DNA from: Peribacillus frigoritolerans
Lineage (GTDB): Bacteria > Bacillota > Bacilli > Bacillales > DSM-1321
Assembly: GCA_030562215.1 (NCBI GenBank)
Contig: JAUPFL010000002.1
Span: 1,054,001 to 1,118,000, forward strand
Reading direction: 5' to 3'
Length of the DNA stretch: 64,000 nucleotides
Shown here piece by piece: positions 9,763 to 19,867 of the stretch. Under the pieces are notes generated by a model, which was given only the letters and a program-made list of their open reading frames with translations, searched no databases and was not told where the DNA came from. Positions within the stretch are counted from its first letter, which is position 1, and each line of letters starts with the position of its first letter. A program made the position numbers and the translations under genes.

Positions 9763-9783
9763 AGCGGTGATCCGCTTTTTTTG
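9762..9783 (+). terminator. Terminator after ypfB
   Basis: AAGCGG-TGAT-CCGCTT hairpin followed by TTTTT; overlaps the ypfB stop codon. Confidence 0.75.
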
Positions 9784-9953
9784 TAAGAAGATTTTCAATA
9801 AAAGGATAACTTTTGATGGCTGTAGAGGTCAAAAAAAGAACGAAGGTGATTTTGAACCTACACATCCCTTTTATTAATGATTTTCCCGCTAGTTGTGATA
9901 AAATGAAAGGGTACTAAATAATCAGCATGATTGTAGGATTCTTGGGAGGATTT

Positions 9954-10626
9954 ATGAAAAAAAATTATCAGTCGCAATCGATGGACCAGCTGCTGCTGGA
10001 AAAAGCACGGTTGCTAAAATTGTTGCAGAAAAGTTCAATTACATATATGTGGATACAGGTGCAATGTACAGGGCCATTACCTATAAGGCCCTTAATCAAA
10101 AGATTCGCCTGGATGATGAACAAGCATTATCAGAAGTTCTCATCAATACGGAGATCGAATTAAGACCAAGTGAAAATGGCCAGTTGGTGTTCTTGGATAA
10201 CGAGGACGTGACAGCCCAAATCAGGAACAATGAAGTGACCGGTTCCGTTTCGGAAGTGGCAAAGCACCGGAGCATCAGGGAGGAATTGGTTCGCAGGCAG
10301 CAAATCTTTGGTGAAAATGGCGGTGTCGTCATGGATGGCAGGGACATAGGTACGCATGTGTTACCAAACGCCGAAGTAAAGGTATTTCTAATCGCTTCTG
10401 TGGATGAAAGGGCACAGCGGAGGCATCAGGAAAATATATTGAAAGGTTTTCCATCGGATATCGAAAAATTAAGGAAAGAAATCGCAACAAGGGACAAGCT
10501 GGACTCGAACGCGAGGTTTCGCCATTGAAAAAGGCAGCGGATGCTATCGAAATCGATACGACCTCTTTATCGATTCAGGAAGTCGCAGAAAGTATCATGT
10601 CTTTAATAGAAGAGAGGAAAAGATGA
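9954..10626 (+). CDS. cmk: Cytidylate kinase (two frameshifts)
   Basis: Phosphorylates CMP and dCMP, feeding nucleotide and phospholipid synthesis. Start ATG 9954 with GGGAGGA just upstream. One base is missing in the A-run directly after the start. The restored frame gives [19 protein letters not shown], the P-loop, then [28 protein letters not shown] and RDKLDSEREVSP, all family hallmarks. A second missing base at about 10506 (TCGAACG for TCGGAACG) otherwise truncates the protein. The stop overlaps the plsC start by four bases (ATGA), so the two genes are translationally coupled. Expected to be an intact, important gene, so the breaks are probably artefacts. Confidence 0.92.
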
Positions 10627-11210
10627 CATTGGATTTTTACACATTTGCCAAGAACATCGTAAAAGGCGTTTTAACGCCTTCGTTTAGGGTTAAAGCACTT
10701 GGAAAGGAACATATCCCTAAAGAGGGCGGGGTATTGATCTGTGCCAATCACATTGATAATTTGGATCCGCCCGTAGTTGGCATGACGTCTCCAAGGGATA
10801 TTCATTTCATGGCGAAAGAAGAGTTGTTTCATGCACCTGTTTTAAAGGGTATATTACCAAGAGTAAATGCATTTCCCGTGAAACGCGGTAATAGCGATCG
10901 GGAATCCCTTAGAAAAGGCTTAAAGCTTTTGAAGGAGGGCAAGGCGATTGGTCTGTTTCCCGAGGGAACCAGAAGCAAGACCGGTGAATTGGGAGAAGGT
11001 TTGGCGGGTGCCGGATTTTTCGCATTGCGGTCTGATGCCGTTATCATACCGTGTGCAATCATCGGCCCATATAAATTTTTACGTCCATTGAAGGTCGTTT
11101 ACGGTCCTCCAATAAATTTCACCGAATATCGTGAACAGAAAATATCAGCCGATGAAGCCACCAAGATCATCATGGAGCATATTGGGAAATTGATTTCCGA
11201 GCATAAATAG
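10623..11210 (+). CDS. plsC: 1-acyl-sn-glycerol-3-phosphate acyltransferase (PlsC family)
   Basis: Transfers the second acyl chain to lysophosphatidate in membrane lipid synthesis; peripheral membrane enzyme. 195 residues with the acyltransferase blocks: block I NHIDNLD (NHxxxxD) at about 40-46, block II region AFPVKRG at about 80, block III FPEGTRS at about 112-118, and block IV VIIPCAIIGP. It starts inside the cmk stop codon, so it is in one operon with cmk. Several PlsC-like paralogues exist in Bacilli, and which acyl donor this one uses cannot be told from the sequence. Confidence 0.88.
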   Translation: MTLDFYTFAKNIVKGVLTPSFRVKALGKEHIPKEGGVLICANHIDNLDPPVVGMTSPRDIHFMAKEELFHAPVLKGILPRVNAFPVKRGNSDRESLRKGLKLLKEGKAIGLFPEGTRSKTGELGEGLAGAGFFALRSDAVIIPCAIIGPYKFLRPLKVVYGPPINFTEYREQKISADEATKIIMEHIGKLISEHK

Positions 11211-11220
11211 TCCTTCATAC

Positions 11221-11247
11221 TTGACAATTTTCTGATTTTGTTAGAAT
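11221..11247 (+). promoter_or_regulatory. Probable promoter of ypfD
   Basis: TTGACA at 11221-11226 and an extended -10 TGTTAGAAT ending at 11247. The spacer is short (15 bases), but the TGn extension can compensate. It lies just after plsC. The 150-base interval to the gene also carries one copy of a 36-base dispersed repeat (11241-11276). Confidence 0.45.
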
Positions 11248-11424
11248 TTATAAAATAAGGGTATTGTTCCTTTATTGCCGATGAAAAGGAATATGACTTT
11301 ATTACTCTAAAAAACTGTTTTTATCTTTATTAGGAAAGTGTTTTTATTGAACCACTTTAAATAAAATATGTGGCCGATGAAGAGGAAATTTGCTGATCAG
11401 TCATGGGTTAAGGAGGAGTTAGTA

Positions 11425-12564
11425 ATGACAGAAGATATGAACCAAGTAGAAGTGAACAATTACAAAGTTGGGGATCAAGTTAAAGCAACCGTTTCAAAGG
11501 TAGAAGAAAAACAGGTCATTGTCGATGTGGAAAACAGCAAGACTGATGGAATCATACCCATCAGTGAGCTTTCAAGCCTGCATGTCGAAAAGGCGTCAGA
11601 TGCCGTTTCGGAAGGTGATGCATTGGAGCTGGAAGTCATTAAAGTCGAAGAAGAAGCTCTCATTCTATCAAAACGTAAAATTGACGCTCTTAAGGCATGG
11701 GATGACCTGGAATTGAAATTTGAAAATGGAGACGTATTTGAGGCTGAAGTTAAAGATGTCGTCAAAGGCGGGCTTGTCGTAGATCTAGGCGTACGTGGTT
11801 TTGTTCCAGCTTCTCTAGTAGAAGACTATTTCGTTGAAGACTTTTCTGATTACAAAAACAAAACTTTAACATTCAAGATCGTTGAGCTTGAGAAAGACAA
11901 AAATCGCTTAATCCTCTCACATCGGGCAGTGGTCCAGGACCAAAAGGAAAAGCAAAAAGCAAACGTCTTGGATAAGATTGAAAGCGGGCAAGTGCTTGAG
12001 GGTGTGGTCCAAAGGATTACCGATTTTGGTGCGTTCGTGGATATTGGTGGCGTAGACGGCCTTGTCCACATTTCCCAGCTTTCCCATCAGCATGTCGACA
12101 AGGCATCCGATGTCGTTTCCGAAGGGGATAAGGTGCAGGTGAAAGTGCTATCCATCGATCGTGATAATGAAAGGATTTCACTTTCCATCAAGGATACCCT
12201 TCCTGGACCTTGGGCAGGAATTGCAGAAAAAGCGGCCAAAGGCTCTACACTGGAAGGTATCGTCAAACGCCTTGTTTCTTTCGGTGCATTCGTGGAAATT
12301 TTTCCAGGGGTAGAAGGGCTTGTCCATATATCACAAATTTCACACAAGCATATTGCCACTCCGCAAGAAGTACTTAAAGAAGGGCAGTCTGTCGAAGTGA
12401 AAGTGCTGGAAGTCAATGAAACGGATCAACGTTTATCATTGAGCATCAAGGAACTTGAAGAACCTCAATCCAATTACAACACATCAGATTATGAGATGCC
12501 TGAAGAATCGAAGGGTTTTCAGCTAGGTGAAATGATCGGTGATCAATTGAAAAAACTAAAATAA
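11425..12564 (+). CDS. ypfD: S1-domain RNA-binding protein YpfD (RpsA homologue)
   Basis: Four consecutive S1 OB-fold repeats at about residues 15-85, 100-165, 190-258 and 275-343, each with the [19 protein letters not shown] type core in repeats three and four. Low-GC Gram-positives have this shortened S1 protein in place of the six-domain ribosomal S1; it is dispensable in B. subtilis and its role in translation is unclear. ATG 11425 follows AAGGAGG at 11410-11416, so an upstream in-frame ATG at 11368 without a ribosome site is rejected. Length 379 residues, close to B. subtilis YpfD. Confidence 0.9.
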   Translation: MTEDMNQVEVNNYKVGDQVKATVSKVEEKQVIVDVENSKTDGIIPISELSSLHVEKASDAVSEGDALELEVIKVEEEALILSKRKIDALKAWDDLELKFENGDVFEAEVKDVVKGGLVVDLGVRGFVPASLVEDYFVEDFSDYKNKTLTFKIVELEKDKNRLILSHRAVVQDQKEKQKANVLDKIESGQVLEGVVQRITDFGAFVDIGGVDGLVHISQLSHQHVDKASDVVSEGDKVQVKVLSIDRDNERISLSIKDTLPGPWAGIAEKAAKGSTLEGIVKRLVSFGAFVEIFPGVEGLVHISQISHKHIATPQEVLKEGQSVEVKVLEVNETDQRLSLSIKELEEPQSNYNTSDYEMPEESKGFQLGEMIGDQLKKLK

Positions 12565-12571
12565 GATAATA

Positions 12572-13630
12572 ATGGTGATGGCCTTGGAGAGAAAACAACG
12601 AAAATTAGATCATATAGAATTTGCGCTAAAGACAGGACAGCAGCATCAAACCGGACTAGAAGATATTTCGTTTATTCACCAAAGCTTACCAGGTATTTCC
12701 TTGAATAATGTGAACCTCACAGCAGAAGTTGGCGAACTTGAATTAAGTTCGCCAATTTTTATAAATGCCATGACCGGAGGCGGAGGCACTGAAACGGAAA
12801 AATTGAATGGTGACCTAGCCATTGCTGCAAGGGAAACGGGAATCGCCATGGCGGTAGGATCGCAAATGGCAGCCATCAAGGATCCTAGCCAGCAAGCTTC
12901 TTTTAAAGTTGTAAGGAAGGAAAATCCTGATGGTGTGTTGATTGGTAATCTCGGTGGTGAAGCAACAGTCGAACAGGCTAAGCGGGCAAGCGAAATGATC
13001 GGGGCCAATGCCCTTCAGATTCATATTAACGTCATCCAGGAATTGACGATGCCTGAAGGGGACAGGGATTTTGCGGGTACCCTTTCGAGAATAGAAAAAA
13101 TCAACAAAACGATCGGAATTCCTGTCATCGTAAAAGAAGTTGGATTTGGGATGAGTATGGAAACGGTAAAGCAATTACATTCCGTGGGTGTTTCAATCAT
13201 TGATGTAGGCGGGTTTGGCGGAACGAATTTTGCTAAAATCGAGAATGAAAGACGAGCAAAAATACTCGGATATTTTAATGAATGGGGCATACCGACAGCC
13301 GCTTCGATTGTCGAAGCAGTAAATGTTTCACCACAGCTTTCAGTCATTGGGTCGGGTGGCATCCAAAGCCCTTTGGAAATTACAAAAAGCCTGGCATTAG
13401 GAGCGAAAGGCGTCGGATTGGCCGGACATTTCCTCAAGCTCTATAAAGAGTTTGGCTTGGAACAATTGATTAAAGAAATACATTACATACATGAAGATTT
13501 GAAGGTCATCATGACAGCACTCGGGTGCGGTAATATATCAGAGCTAAGGAAATCCAAATTAGTCATCAAAGGAAATACCTACCATTGGTTATCTCAAAGA
13601 GGCATTGATTGTTCGGCGTATGCTAAATGA
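12572..13630 (+). CDS. fni: Isopentenyl-diphosphate delta-isomerase, type II (FMN dependent)
   Basis: Interconverts IPP and DMAPP, supplying the prenyl chains made later in this window by HepS/HepT. 352 residues; TIM-barrel flavoenzyme with NAMTGGGG (FMN site) at about 66-73, [29 protein letters not shown] and [10 protein letters not shown]. Start is uncertain: ATG 12572, ATG 12578 and TTG 12584 are all in frame. The last has the best spaced purine-rich stretch but the first two are kept here. It sits between ypfD and the reverse-strand ypzI as in B. subtilis. Confidence 0.93.
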   Translation: MVMALERKQRKLDHIEFALKTGQQHQTGLEDISFIHQSLPGISLNNVNLTAEVGELELSSPIFINAMTGGGGTETEKLNGDLAIAARETGIAMAVGSQMAAIKDPSQQASFKVVRKENPDGVLIGNLGGEATVEQAKRASEMIGANALQIHINVIQELTMPEGDRDFAGTLSRIEKINKTIGIPVIVKEVGFGMSMETVKQLHSVGVSIIDVGGFGGTNFAKIENERRAKILGYFNEWGIPTAASIVEAVNVSPQLSVIGSGGIQSPLEITKSLALGAKGVGLAGHFLKLYKEFGLEQLIKEIHYIHEDLKVIMTALGCGNISELRKSKLVIKGNTYHWLSQRGIDCSAYAK

Positions 13631-13639
13631 ATGACCACA

Positions 13640-13685
13640 AAAAGGAAGCATCTCAATCGAAACGAATTGAGATGCTTCCTTTTTG
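13640..13685 (+). terminator. Terminator after fni (works for both strands)
   Basis: AAAGGAAGCATCTCAATTCG-type perfect arms: AAAGGAAGCATCTCAAT pairs with ATTGAGATGCTTCCTTT, flanked by A-run and T-run. Placed between fni and the convergent ypzI, so it can end both transcripts. Confidence 0.9.
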
Positions 13686-13698
13686 TTCATGGATAGAC

Positions 13699-13830
13699 TT
13701 AACTATTCCTTTTTCGTGCCACTTCAGGGCTTTCCATTCTTGTTGCCCCTTTATGACCCAGTGATTGGTCCCTGTCGGACTCCACCCGTTTACTTTCTTT
13801 CAATTTCTTCTCTTGCCGATCTTTTCCCAT
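13699..13830 (-). CDS. ypzI: YpzI family small protein
   Basis: A 43-residue reverse-strand gene, short and highly charged, starting MGKDRQEKKLKES and ending VARKRNS. A strong ribosome site (AAGGAGGTG on the reverse strand, 13836-13844) precedes its ATG. The N-terminal MGKDRQEKKL and central VESDRDQSL match what I recall of B. subtilis YpzI, which also lies between fni and yphA. Function is unknown. It is below the usual length threshold for gene callers, so it is easily missed. Confidence 0.8.
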   Translation of the reverse strand: MGKDRQEKKLKESKRVESDRDQSLGHKGATRMESPEVARKRNS

Positions 13831-13942
13831 GTTCACACCTCCTTTTTAAATGATAGGGGGAAGTTTTTCCTCATTAAATGCCGTGCTTTACGTTTATACT
13901 TTGAATAAACAAGCCATAATGTTCCTAAAAGGGGGACGCTGC

Positions 13943-14563
13943 ATGGATGGAATTATATTTTATTGGATTTCATGGATAGTTTGGGTCATTGTCATGTATT
14001 TTATTCCGAAAACGGTTCCCTTTCGTTTTGATTTTCTTTTTCATCTATTAGCCGTTATGGTATTGGCGGGCTATAAACTGGAGGTTCCATTGGTTTCCGT
14101 ACATTTGAGCGGCCCGTATCTCTTCCTTATATTGTGTGTATATATTAGGAAGAAATCAATCATCAAGATGATGGAACTGATCAGCGGAAGTCTTATTATC
14201 ACTCTCGCTTATGCCAGTTTTCAACTTTTTTCTTTACTTGATCCGATATGGCTCATAATGAAACCGTCTTATCTTTTGTGTATTTTCCTGAATTATCTTA
14301 TATTATTACTTTTTAAAAATTGGAAACATCGATTGTTCGTCCTTTTAATTGGGATGCTGATGGGAGATATCATATATTCCGGATTACTTGCTTACCACTC
14401 TTTACCTTATGTTGCGCTTGCTTACGCATGGCATGATAATGCCGTGTTGGTTTTGGGTGCAAACATACTGTGGAGAATGTTGGAACTGGTTGGCCAATAC
14501 ATTTATTCAATATCCCAATCGAGATTTTTATCAAAACAAGGAAAAGAGAATTTTAATCAATGA
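13943..14563 (+). CDS. yphA: Membrane protein YphA
   Basis: 206 residues with about six hydrophobic helices (for example FYWISWIVWVIVMYFI, SLIITLAYASFQLF, LFVLLIGMLMGDII), little extramembrane sequence and no recognised catalytic motif. Position between ypzI and der and the topology match B. subtilis YphA, a conserved sporulation-context membrane protein of unknown function. Start ATG 13943 has GGGGGA at 13931-13936; the longer in-frame start at 13850 overlaps the ypzI leader region and lacks a ribosome site. Confidence 0.75.
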   Translation: MDGIIFYWISWIVWVIVMYFIPKTVPFRFDFLFHLLAVMVLAGYKLEVPLVSVHLSGPYLFLILCVYIRKKSIIKMMELISGSLIITLAYASFQLFSLLDPIWLIMKPSYLLCIFLNYLILLLFKNWKHRLFVLLIGMLMGDIIYSGLLAYHSLPYVALAYAWHDNAVLVLGANILWRMLELVGQYIYSISQSRFLSKQGKENFNQ

Positions 14564-15061
14564 GTATGGAGAAAATTAGTATGGAGTATTAGCTGATTTA
14601 TCAAAAGGCAGAAGTATTAATCGAACCAATTGGAATTGGAAGGCTTTTATTCATACAATCATTGTTGATTGGCGAGAAATTTGTTACTATAGGATAGTTA
14701 GAGGTCTGTAGATAAATCGTAAAATGCTCTAAACAATTAAAAAGGAAGCCGTAAGCCGAAGCTTTCTTCATTTTTTTGGGCTGTTTATAATCAAGTTTTA
14801 GCATGCAGGGGTGTTCAGCTTCATGTCACCTTAGGAACCGGGGCGTCAAGTGGACAAACTGCCCGTGAATACCTGATGAGTCTAACTGAAAATCAGTCGG
14901 GATTTTTCTTACTGATGAAAGATTCCTTTAAATGATGATGGATACAGCCTTTTCCTTTAAAAGGAAATTATGAAAATCAATAATGCAAAGCAACCGTAAT
15001 AAATGCATTCATGAATTTCGTGACTTTGACAGAGATATAGTAGCAGAAAGGGTGAATAGCA
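14564..15061 (+). other. About 500-base gap without a credible gene; possible weak terminator
   Basis: No frame here shows a ribosome site plus coherent protein. B. subtilis has the YIEGIA-type gene yphB (seaA) in this slot; I find no trace of it. A weak hairpin AAGGAAGC / GCTTTCTT (14742-14768, one G-T pair) followed by CATTTTTTT may end a transcript from yphA. Near 14662-14690, TTGTTG and TACTAT spaced 17 could be a poor promoter. A second structured stretch, CTGAT / ATCAG then CGGGATTTTT, lies at 14873-14902. Confidence 0.5.
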
Positions 15062-16372
15062 ATGCCAAAACCGGTAATTGCGATAGTCGGTCGTCCGAAC
15101 GTGGGAAAATCGACAATCTTTAATAGAATAGTTGGAGAACGGGTTTCGATTGTTGAAGACGTTCCAGGAGTGACTCGGGACAGGATTTATAGTTCGGGTG
15201 AATGGTTGACACATGATTTCAACATTATTGATACAGGTGGAATTGATATCGGTGACGAGCCGTTCCTAGAACAAATTCGCCAGCAGGCTGAAATTGCCAT
15301 TGACGAAGCTGATGTGATAATTTTTATGACGAATGGTCGTGAAGGTGTAACGGCTGCTGATGAAGAGGTCGCAAAGATACTCTATAAATCCAGAAAGCCG
15401 GTTGTCCTTGCAGTAAATAAAGTCGATAACCCAGAAATGAAAGATCAAATTTATGATTTCTATGCGTTAGGTTTTGGCGATCCATTCCCGATCTCCGGGT
15501 CTCATGGACTTGGTCTTGGTGACCTTCTGGATGAAGCGGCCAAACATTTCCCTAAATTTGACGGCCCGGATTATGCTGATGATGTCATTAAATTCAGTTT
15601 GATTGGAAGACCGAACGTAGGTAAATCCTCTCTGGTCAATGCATTGTTAGGTGAAGAACGTGTCATTGTCAGTGATATTGAAGGTACGACTCGTGACGCG
15701 ATTGACTCCCCGTATAAGTACAATGGCAAAGAGTATGTCATTATTGATACAGCAGGGATGCGGAAAAAAGGCAAAGTGTATGAAAGCACGGAAAAATATA
15801 GCGTACTACGTGCATTAAGGGCAATTGAACGTTCAGACGTTGTTCTTGTAGTCCTGAACGCTGAAGAAGGAATTCGTGAGCAGGATAAGAAAATTGCAGG
15901 ATATGCCCATGAAGCGGGTAGGGCGGTCATCATCGTCGTCAATAAGTGGGATGCCATCGAGAAAGATGAAAAAACGATGAAGGATTTTGAAGAAAAGATC
16001 CGTGCCCATTTCCTGTTCTTGGATTATGCGCCAATCATTTATCTGTCTGCCTTAACGAAAAAACGGACACATACCTTAATACCTGTCATTGATCAGGCTA
16101 GTGAGAATCATGCTATCCGGGTTCAGACAAATGTCTTGAATGAAGTGGTCATGGATGCCGTTGCGATGAATCCGACACCGACTCATAATGGCAACCGTTT
16201 GAAAATTTATTATACGACTCAGGTAGCGATCAAGCCGCCAACTTTCGTCGTATTCGTTAACGATCCGGAGTTATTGCATTTTTCATATGAGAGATTTTTA
16301 GAAAATCGAATTAGGGATGCCTTTGGTTTTGAAGGAACACCAATACGAATTTTTGGACGCCAGAGAAAATAG
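15062..16372 (+). CDS. der: Ribosome biogenesis GTPase Der (EngA)
   Basis: Two GTPase domains in tandem, essential for 50S assembly. First domain: [12 protein letters not shown] (G1) at about 10, DTGGI (G3) at about 57, NKVD (G4) at about 118. Second domain: [12 protein letters not shown] at about 182, DTAGM at about 229, NKWD at about 294. A C-terminal KH-like domain follows from about 350. 436 residues, the same as B. subtilis Der. Intact, unlike many neighbours. Ribosome site AAAGGGTG at 15048-15055. gpsA follows within 20 bases. Confidence 0.97.
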   Translation: MPKPVIAIVGRPNVGKSTIFNRIVGERVSIVEDVPGVTRDRIYSSGEWLTHDFNIIDTGGIDIGDEPFLEQIRQQAEIAIDEADVIIFMTNGREGVTAADEEVAKILYKSRKPVVLAVNKVDNPEMKDQIYDFYALGFGDPFPISGSHGLGLGDLLDEAAKHFPKFDGPDYADDVIKFSLIGRPNVGKSSLVNALLGEERVIVSDIEGTTRDAIDSPYKYNGKEYVIIDTAGMRKKGKVYESTEKYSVLRALRAIERSDVVLVVLNAEEGIREQDKKIAGYAHEAGRAVIIVVNKWDAIEKDEKTMKDFEEKIRAHFLFLDYAPIIYLSALTKKRTHTLIPVIDQASENHAIRVQTNVLNEVVMDAVAMNPTPTHNGNRLKIYYTTQVAIKPPTFVVFVNDPELLHFSYERFLENRIRDAFGFEGTPIRIFGRQRK

Positions 16373-16388
16373 TAAAGGTGGTTATACC

Positions 16389-17441
16389 GTGGTAAAAGAA
16401 AAAGAAAGTATCGCTGTGATTGGAGCTGGGAGCTGGGGGACTGCTTTAGCGCTTGTAATCGCTGATAACCAGCATGAAGTGAGATTATGGGGACATAATC
16501 AGAATCAAATCAATGAAATCAATCAAAATCATACGAATGAAAAATACTTGCCTGGGATTGAATTGCCTTCGGGGATTAAAGGTTATTCTTCCCTTAAGGA
16601 AGCATTGGCCGGGATTGAAATAATTATTTTGGCGGTGCCGACCAAAGCCTACAGGGAAGTGCTTGGTCAGATTAAAGAGGCTCATGATAAACCATTGACG
16701 ATCGTTCATGTGAGTAAGGGAATTGAACCTGATTCCCTGCTTCGTATATCGGAAATGATTGAAGAAGTCTCTTCGTCTGAATGGCTTAAGGATATAGTGG
16801 TTCTTTCAGGACCGAGCCATGCAGAAGAAGTCAGTCTGCGTCACCCGACAACAGTTGCCGTTTCTTCAAAGAATATGAAAGCTGCCGAAAGGGTTCAGGA
16901 CATCTTTATCAATAATAATTTCCGTGTATATACAAATCCTGACTTGATTGGTGTTGAAATCGGAGGGGCTTTGAAGAACATCATTGCTTTGGCTGCCGGC
17001 ATTACGGATGGTTTAGGCTATGGAGATAATGCCAAGGCTGCATTAATGACTCGAGGATTGGCTGAAATATCCCGTCTAGGGGTGGCCATGGGGGCTAACC
17101 CGCTAACGTTTTCAGGTTTAGCTGGGATTGGCGACTTGATCGTCACTTGTACAAGCGTTCATTCCCGTAATTGGAGAGCTGGAAATATGCTTGGTAAAGG
17201 GCAAAAGCTTGAAGAAGTTTTGGAAAACATGGGTATGGTCGTTGAAGGTGTCAGAACCACTAAAGCCGCCTATCAACTAGCCCAAAAGTACGAAGTGAAT
17301 ATGCCAATCACCGAAGCCCTGTACGATGTTTTATTCAATGGGGAAGAAGTGAAAAAGGCAGTTGACCTTTTGATGAATCGTTCAAAAACGAATGAGATGG
17401 AAGAACTTTTTAACATATTGGATAGCAGGCAGCAGGATTAA
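16389..17441 (+). CDS. gpsA: Glycerol-3-phosphate dehydrogenase [NAD(P)+]
   Basis: Makes sn-glycerol 3-phosphate from dihydroxyacetone phosphate, the backbone for phospholipids. Rossmann motif [12 protein letters not shown] at about 10-21, SKGIEPDSL at about 115, LSGPSHAEE at about 140, and the C-terminal helical domain with [16 protein letters not shown] (catalytic Lys) at about 193. 350 residues. GTG 16389 is chosen because AAAGGTGG lies at 16375-16382; upstream in-frame codons overlap der. Same order der-gpsA as in B. subtilis. Confidence 0.95.
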   Translation: MVKEKESIAVIGAGSWGTALALVIADNQHEVRLWGHNQNQINEINQNHTNEKYLPGIELPSGIKGYSSLKEALAGIEIIILAVPTKAYREVLGQIKEAHDKPLTIVHVSKGIEPDSLLRISEMIEEVSSSEWLKDIVVLSGPSHAEEVSLRHPTTVAVSSKNMKAAERVQDIFINNNFRVYTNPDLIGVEIGGALKNIIALAAGITDGLGYGDNAKAALMTRGLAEISRLGVAMGANPLTFSGLAGIGDLIVTCTSVHSRNWRAGNMLGKGQKLEEVLENMGMVVEGVRTTKAAYQLAQKYEVNMPITEALYDVLFNGEEVKKAVDLLMNRSKTNEMEELFNILDSRQQD

Positions 17442-17575
17442 CCTCCATTCTGTTGATTTTCATAAAAGAATTTCATTAAATTAGGCATTTGATGATGCGC
17501 CTTGCCGTTTATCAGCATACAATGCAACGAAAGTAAACTAGTAATTTGACCTCGGCACGGGGATTTAGTCAAATG

Positions 17576-17610
17576 AGCAGAAGATATCTAAATATCTTCT
17601 GCTTTTTTTT
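17576..17610 (+). terminator. Terminator after gpsA
   Basis: AGCAGAAGATAT-CTAA-ATATCTTCTGCT perfect hairpin followed by TTTTTTT. Confidence 0.95.
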
Positions 17611-17650
17611 ATGGGCAAAAATCATCTGTTCTCTTTTTTATTTATGAATA

Positions 17651-17669
17651 ATTGAATAGGTTATTCAAT
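17651..17669 (+). promoter_or_regulatory. Inverted repeat upstream of the sigma-54 promoter of the importer gene
   Basis: ATTGAATA-GGT-TATTCAAT, 8-base perfect arms, followed at once by TTTGCATAAA (17670-17679). The same ten bases occur in reverse complement before the patA sigma-54 promoter (22066-22075). Together they are good candidates for the enhancer of the activator encoded at 19868-21976. Confidence 0.5.
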
Positions 17670-17729
17670 TTTGCATAAATCATTCTACATATTTCCTTGT
17701 TTTTTGTTGAAAATCGACTATTTTTTTTT

Positions 17730-17745
17730 TGGTATGAAAATTGCG
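17730..17745 (+). promoter_or_regulatory. Sigma-54 (SigL) -24/-12 promoter of the importer gene
   Basis: TGGTATGAAAATTGCG keeps GG and GC at the invariant -24 and -12 positions with exact spacing (consensus TGGCAYRN4TTGCW). It lies about 85 bases before the gene start, after a long T-run. Confidence 0.75.
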
Positions 17746-17828
17746 AAGTGTAATATGACCAAAAAATTCTATGGGAGGCGAGAAAAGTTTGTTAACTTTT
17801 CTCGCTTAAAGAGGAAGGGGAATGATAC

Positions 17829-19163
17829 ATGCAAACAGGTAATCTAAAAAGGTCTTTAAACTTATGGCATATCGTATTGCTCGGTGTTGGATATATGACG
17901 CCGATGGTTGTTTTTGATACATTCGGGATAGTTTCCGAAAAACGGGGGGCATGTGCCAACCGCTTATGTCATTGCTCTTTTAGCAATGTTGTTTACAGCA
18001 GCCAGCTATGGAAAAATGGTGAAGATATATCCGCAGGCAGGTTCATCCTATACTTACACACAAAAAACGATCAGTCCACATTTAGGCTTCCTTGTCGGGT
18101 GGTCGTCGTTACTTGATTATTTATTTTTACCGATGGTGAACGGCATTTTAACAAAAATATACTTAACTGCTCTTTTTCCGGAAGTTTATCCCTGGATATG
18201 GGTGGTGGCATTTGTCCTTTTAATGACAGTCATTAACTTATTCAATGTTAATCTTGCAGCCAACTTTAATAGCTTCCTTGTTTTTTTTCAAATGTTGGTC
18301 ATCGTCATTTTTGGGGCACTTGTCGTTAAAGGAGTCATGGGGGGAGAGGGGACTGGAGAAGTCTTGTCGGTTCAGCCATTCATCGGGCCCGATATGGAAA
18401 TTTCGACCCTCATAACTGGTGCTACAATCCTTTGTTTTTCTTTTTTGGGGTTTGACGCAGTCACTACTTTATCGGAAGAAACACCGAATCCATCCAAAAC
18501 GGTCCCCGGGCCATCTTTTTGACTGCCCTTATCGGAGGGGTCTTATTTGTGACGGCATCATTCTTTACACAGTTATTTTTCCCGGATGTTTCCCGTTTTA
18601 GCGATCCTGAAGCAGCTTCTCCGGAAATTGCCCTTTTCGTGGGCGGGAAGTTATTTCAGGCTTTCTTTCTTGCAGGAACATTATGCGGTACCCTTGCCTC
18701 CGGACTTGCATCTCACGCTAGTGTTTCTAGATTGCTATATGTAATGGGACGTGACCAAATGATCCCGAAAAAACTATTTGGGTTTGTCCACCCCAAATAC
18801 AATACGCCATTCTTTAATGTCATTTTTGTCGGTTCGATATCACTGGTTGCCTTATTCCTTGATTTGGTTACGGCCACTTCTCTCATAAACTTTGGGGCTT
18901 TAATTGCATTTACCTTCGTGAATATTTGCGTAATCGTCCATTCAATAAGAAACAAAAGCTTCAGAACGATTAAAGGTTTTCTTTCAACTATTCTGTCCCC
19001 GGTTTTAGGCGCGGCTTCGGTCTTCATCCTTTGGCTTAATCTCGAGATGAGTTCCTTGATTTTAGGAATAGTCTGGGCGCTAATTGGGATTGGTTATCTT
19101 CTGTATCGGACAAAATGGTTTACGGAATCCCCTCCGCTATTCCATTTTGAAAAAGCACAGTGA
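17829..19163 (+). CDS. puuP: APC-family amino acid/polyamine importer, PuuP-like (two frameshifts)
   Basis: Membrane symporter, about 445 residues and twelve helices after correction. The N-terminal half reads [20 protein letters not shown], then [36 protein letters not shown], and resembles the E. coli putrescine importer PuuP as I recall it. Frame 1 breaks at about 17938 (one extra A) and frame 2 at about 18510 (one missing C in GTCCCCGG); correct reading gives [11 protein letters not shown] and [14 protein letters not shown]. Ribosome site GAGGAAGGGG before ATG 17829. With a sigma-54 promoter and a putrescine aminotransferase nearby, putrescine uptake is the best guess. The name is given by similarity, not proof. 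Confidence 0.75.
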
Positions 19164-19724
19164 ATCTAATCTACTGTATTCATTAAATGAGGAAGAGTGT
19201 TAAACGGCCGATGAGAAAATGAAGAGGTCATTCATGCTCATGCCTGTTGTTCAATTTTCCGTTCATGGCGTCAGCAATGTGTATTCAGCACATATGTCGC
19301 TTAGTATGGTTCCCGGGAGCTTTCTGGCTCGCTTATATGGTGATGCTTTACACAGCGTACAGTTATGGAAAGGCATTCCTTCTCTTAATTTACTGACTAT
19401 TGTGACGGTTCTCGATGTCATGGTTAGGAAAATGGCTCCGAAAGCAGATGCTAACGTCGTCGCCTAGTTTTTGATGGTCATATTCATCGTTTTTATCTAA
19501 CTGTGAAATTACATACGGGGAATGAATAATGAAAAGTGACGGGGCAGAAGCATTGGAAGCATATATATACCCTTGGCTCCTAAAACTTTGCAAACAGGCA
19601 TGAGGCCATAATGACGGCATGGCGGGAGCTGTCCCATCTGTATAGCAAACCTGATTAGAATTTATAAGATAAGGTGAACGGTCCTTTATAAAATAAGTCT
19701 AAGCTGCATACCAGGTTTTTAGAT
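19164..19724 (+). other. Degenerate interval between importer and regulator genes
   Basis: An 82-codon frame at 19219-19467 has no ribosome site and no family resemblance. The neighbouring frame between 19240 and 19375 reads like a small membrane protein (FNFPFMA, VWFPGAFWLAYMVMLYTAYSYGKAFLLL), and the two frames could be joined near 19375 into a short two-helix protein such as the small partner of a sodium/solute symporter. Nothing convincing follows. I read it as a decayed gene remnant. One copy of the 36-base dispersed repeat lies at 19655-19690. Confidence 0.3.
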
Positions 19725-19754
19725 CAAAAGGGTCCGTTAAAGGACCCTTTTGTT
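19725..19754 (+). terminator. Terminator before the sigma-54 activator gene
   Basis: AAAAGGGTCC-GTTAAA-GGACCCTTTT perfect hairpin, symmetrical, so it may work in both directions. Confidence 0.85.
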
Positions 19755-19867
19755 GTGGTACGAATAAAGGTAAATGCTGGATATGAGTAAAGGTGCCTCT
19801 TATTTTTTATCTTGCAATTCGGAATTGTGATAAAATATAGGTTAGGTTACAAAAGGAGAGTGAAACT

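Noticed and set aside
14601..14804. Reverse-strand 67-codon frame in the yphA-der gap
   Set aside because: No ribosome site, no family resemblance and it runs through the hairpin region.
14860..14905. CTGATGAGTC..GAAA resembling a hammerhead ribozyme core
   Set aside because: The segment between CTGATGA and GAAA cannot form a proper stem II (it needs an extra unpaired U), and stems I and III with a cleavage site are not seen. Treated as chance.
19390..19620. Reverse-strand 76-codon frame near the importer gene
   Set aside because: No start signal and no coherent protein features; it lies in the decayed interval.
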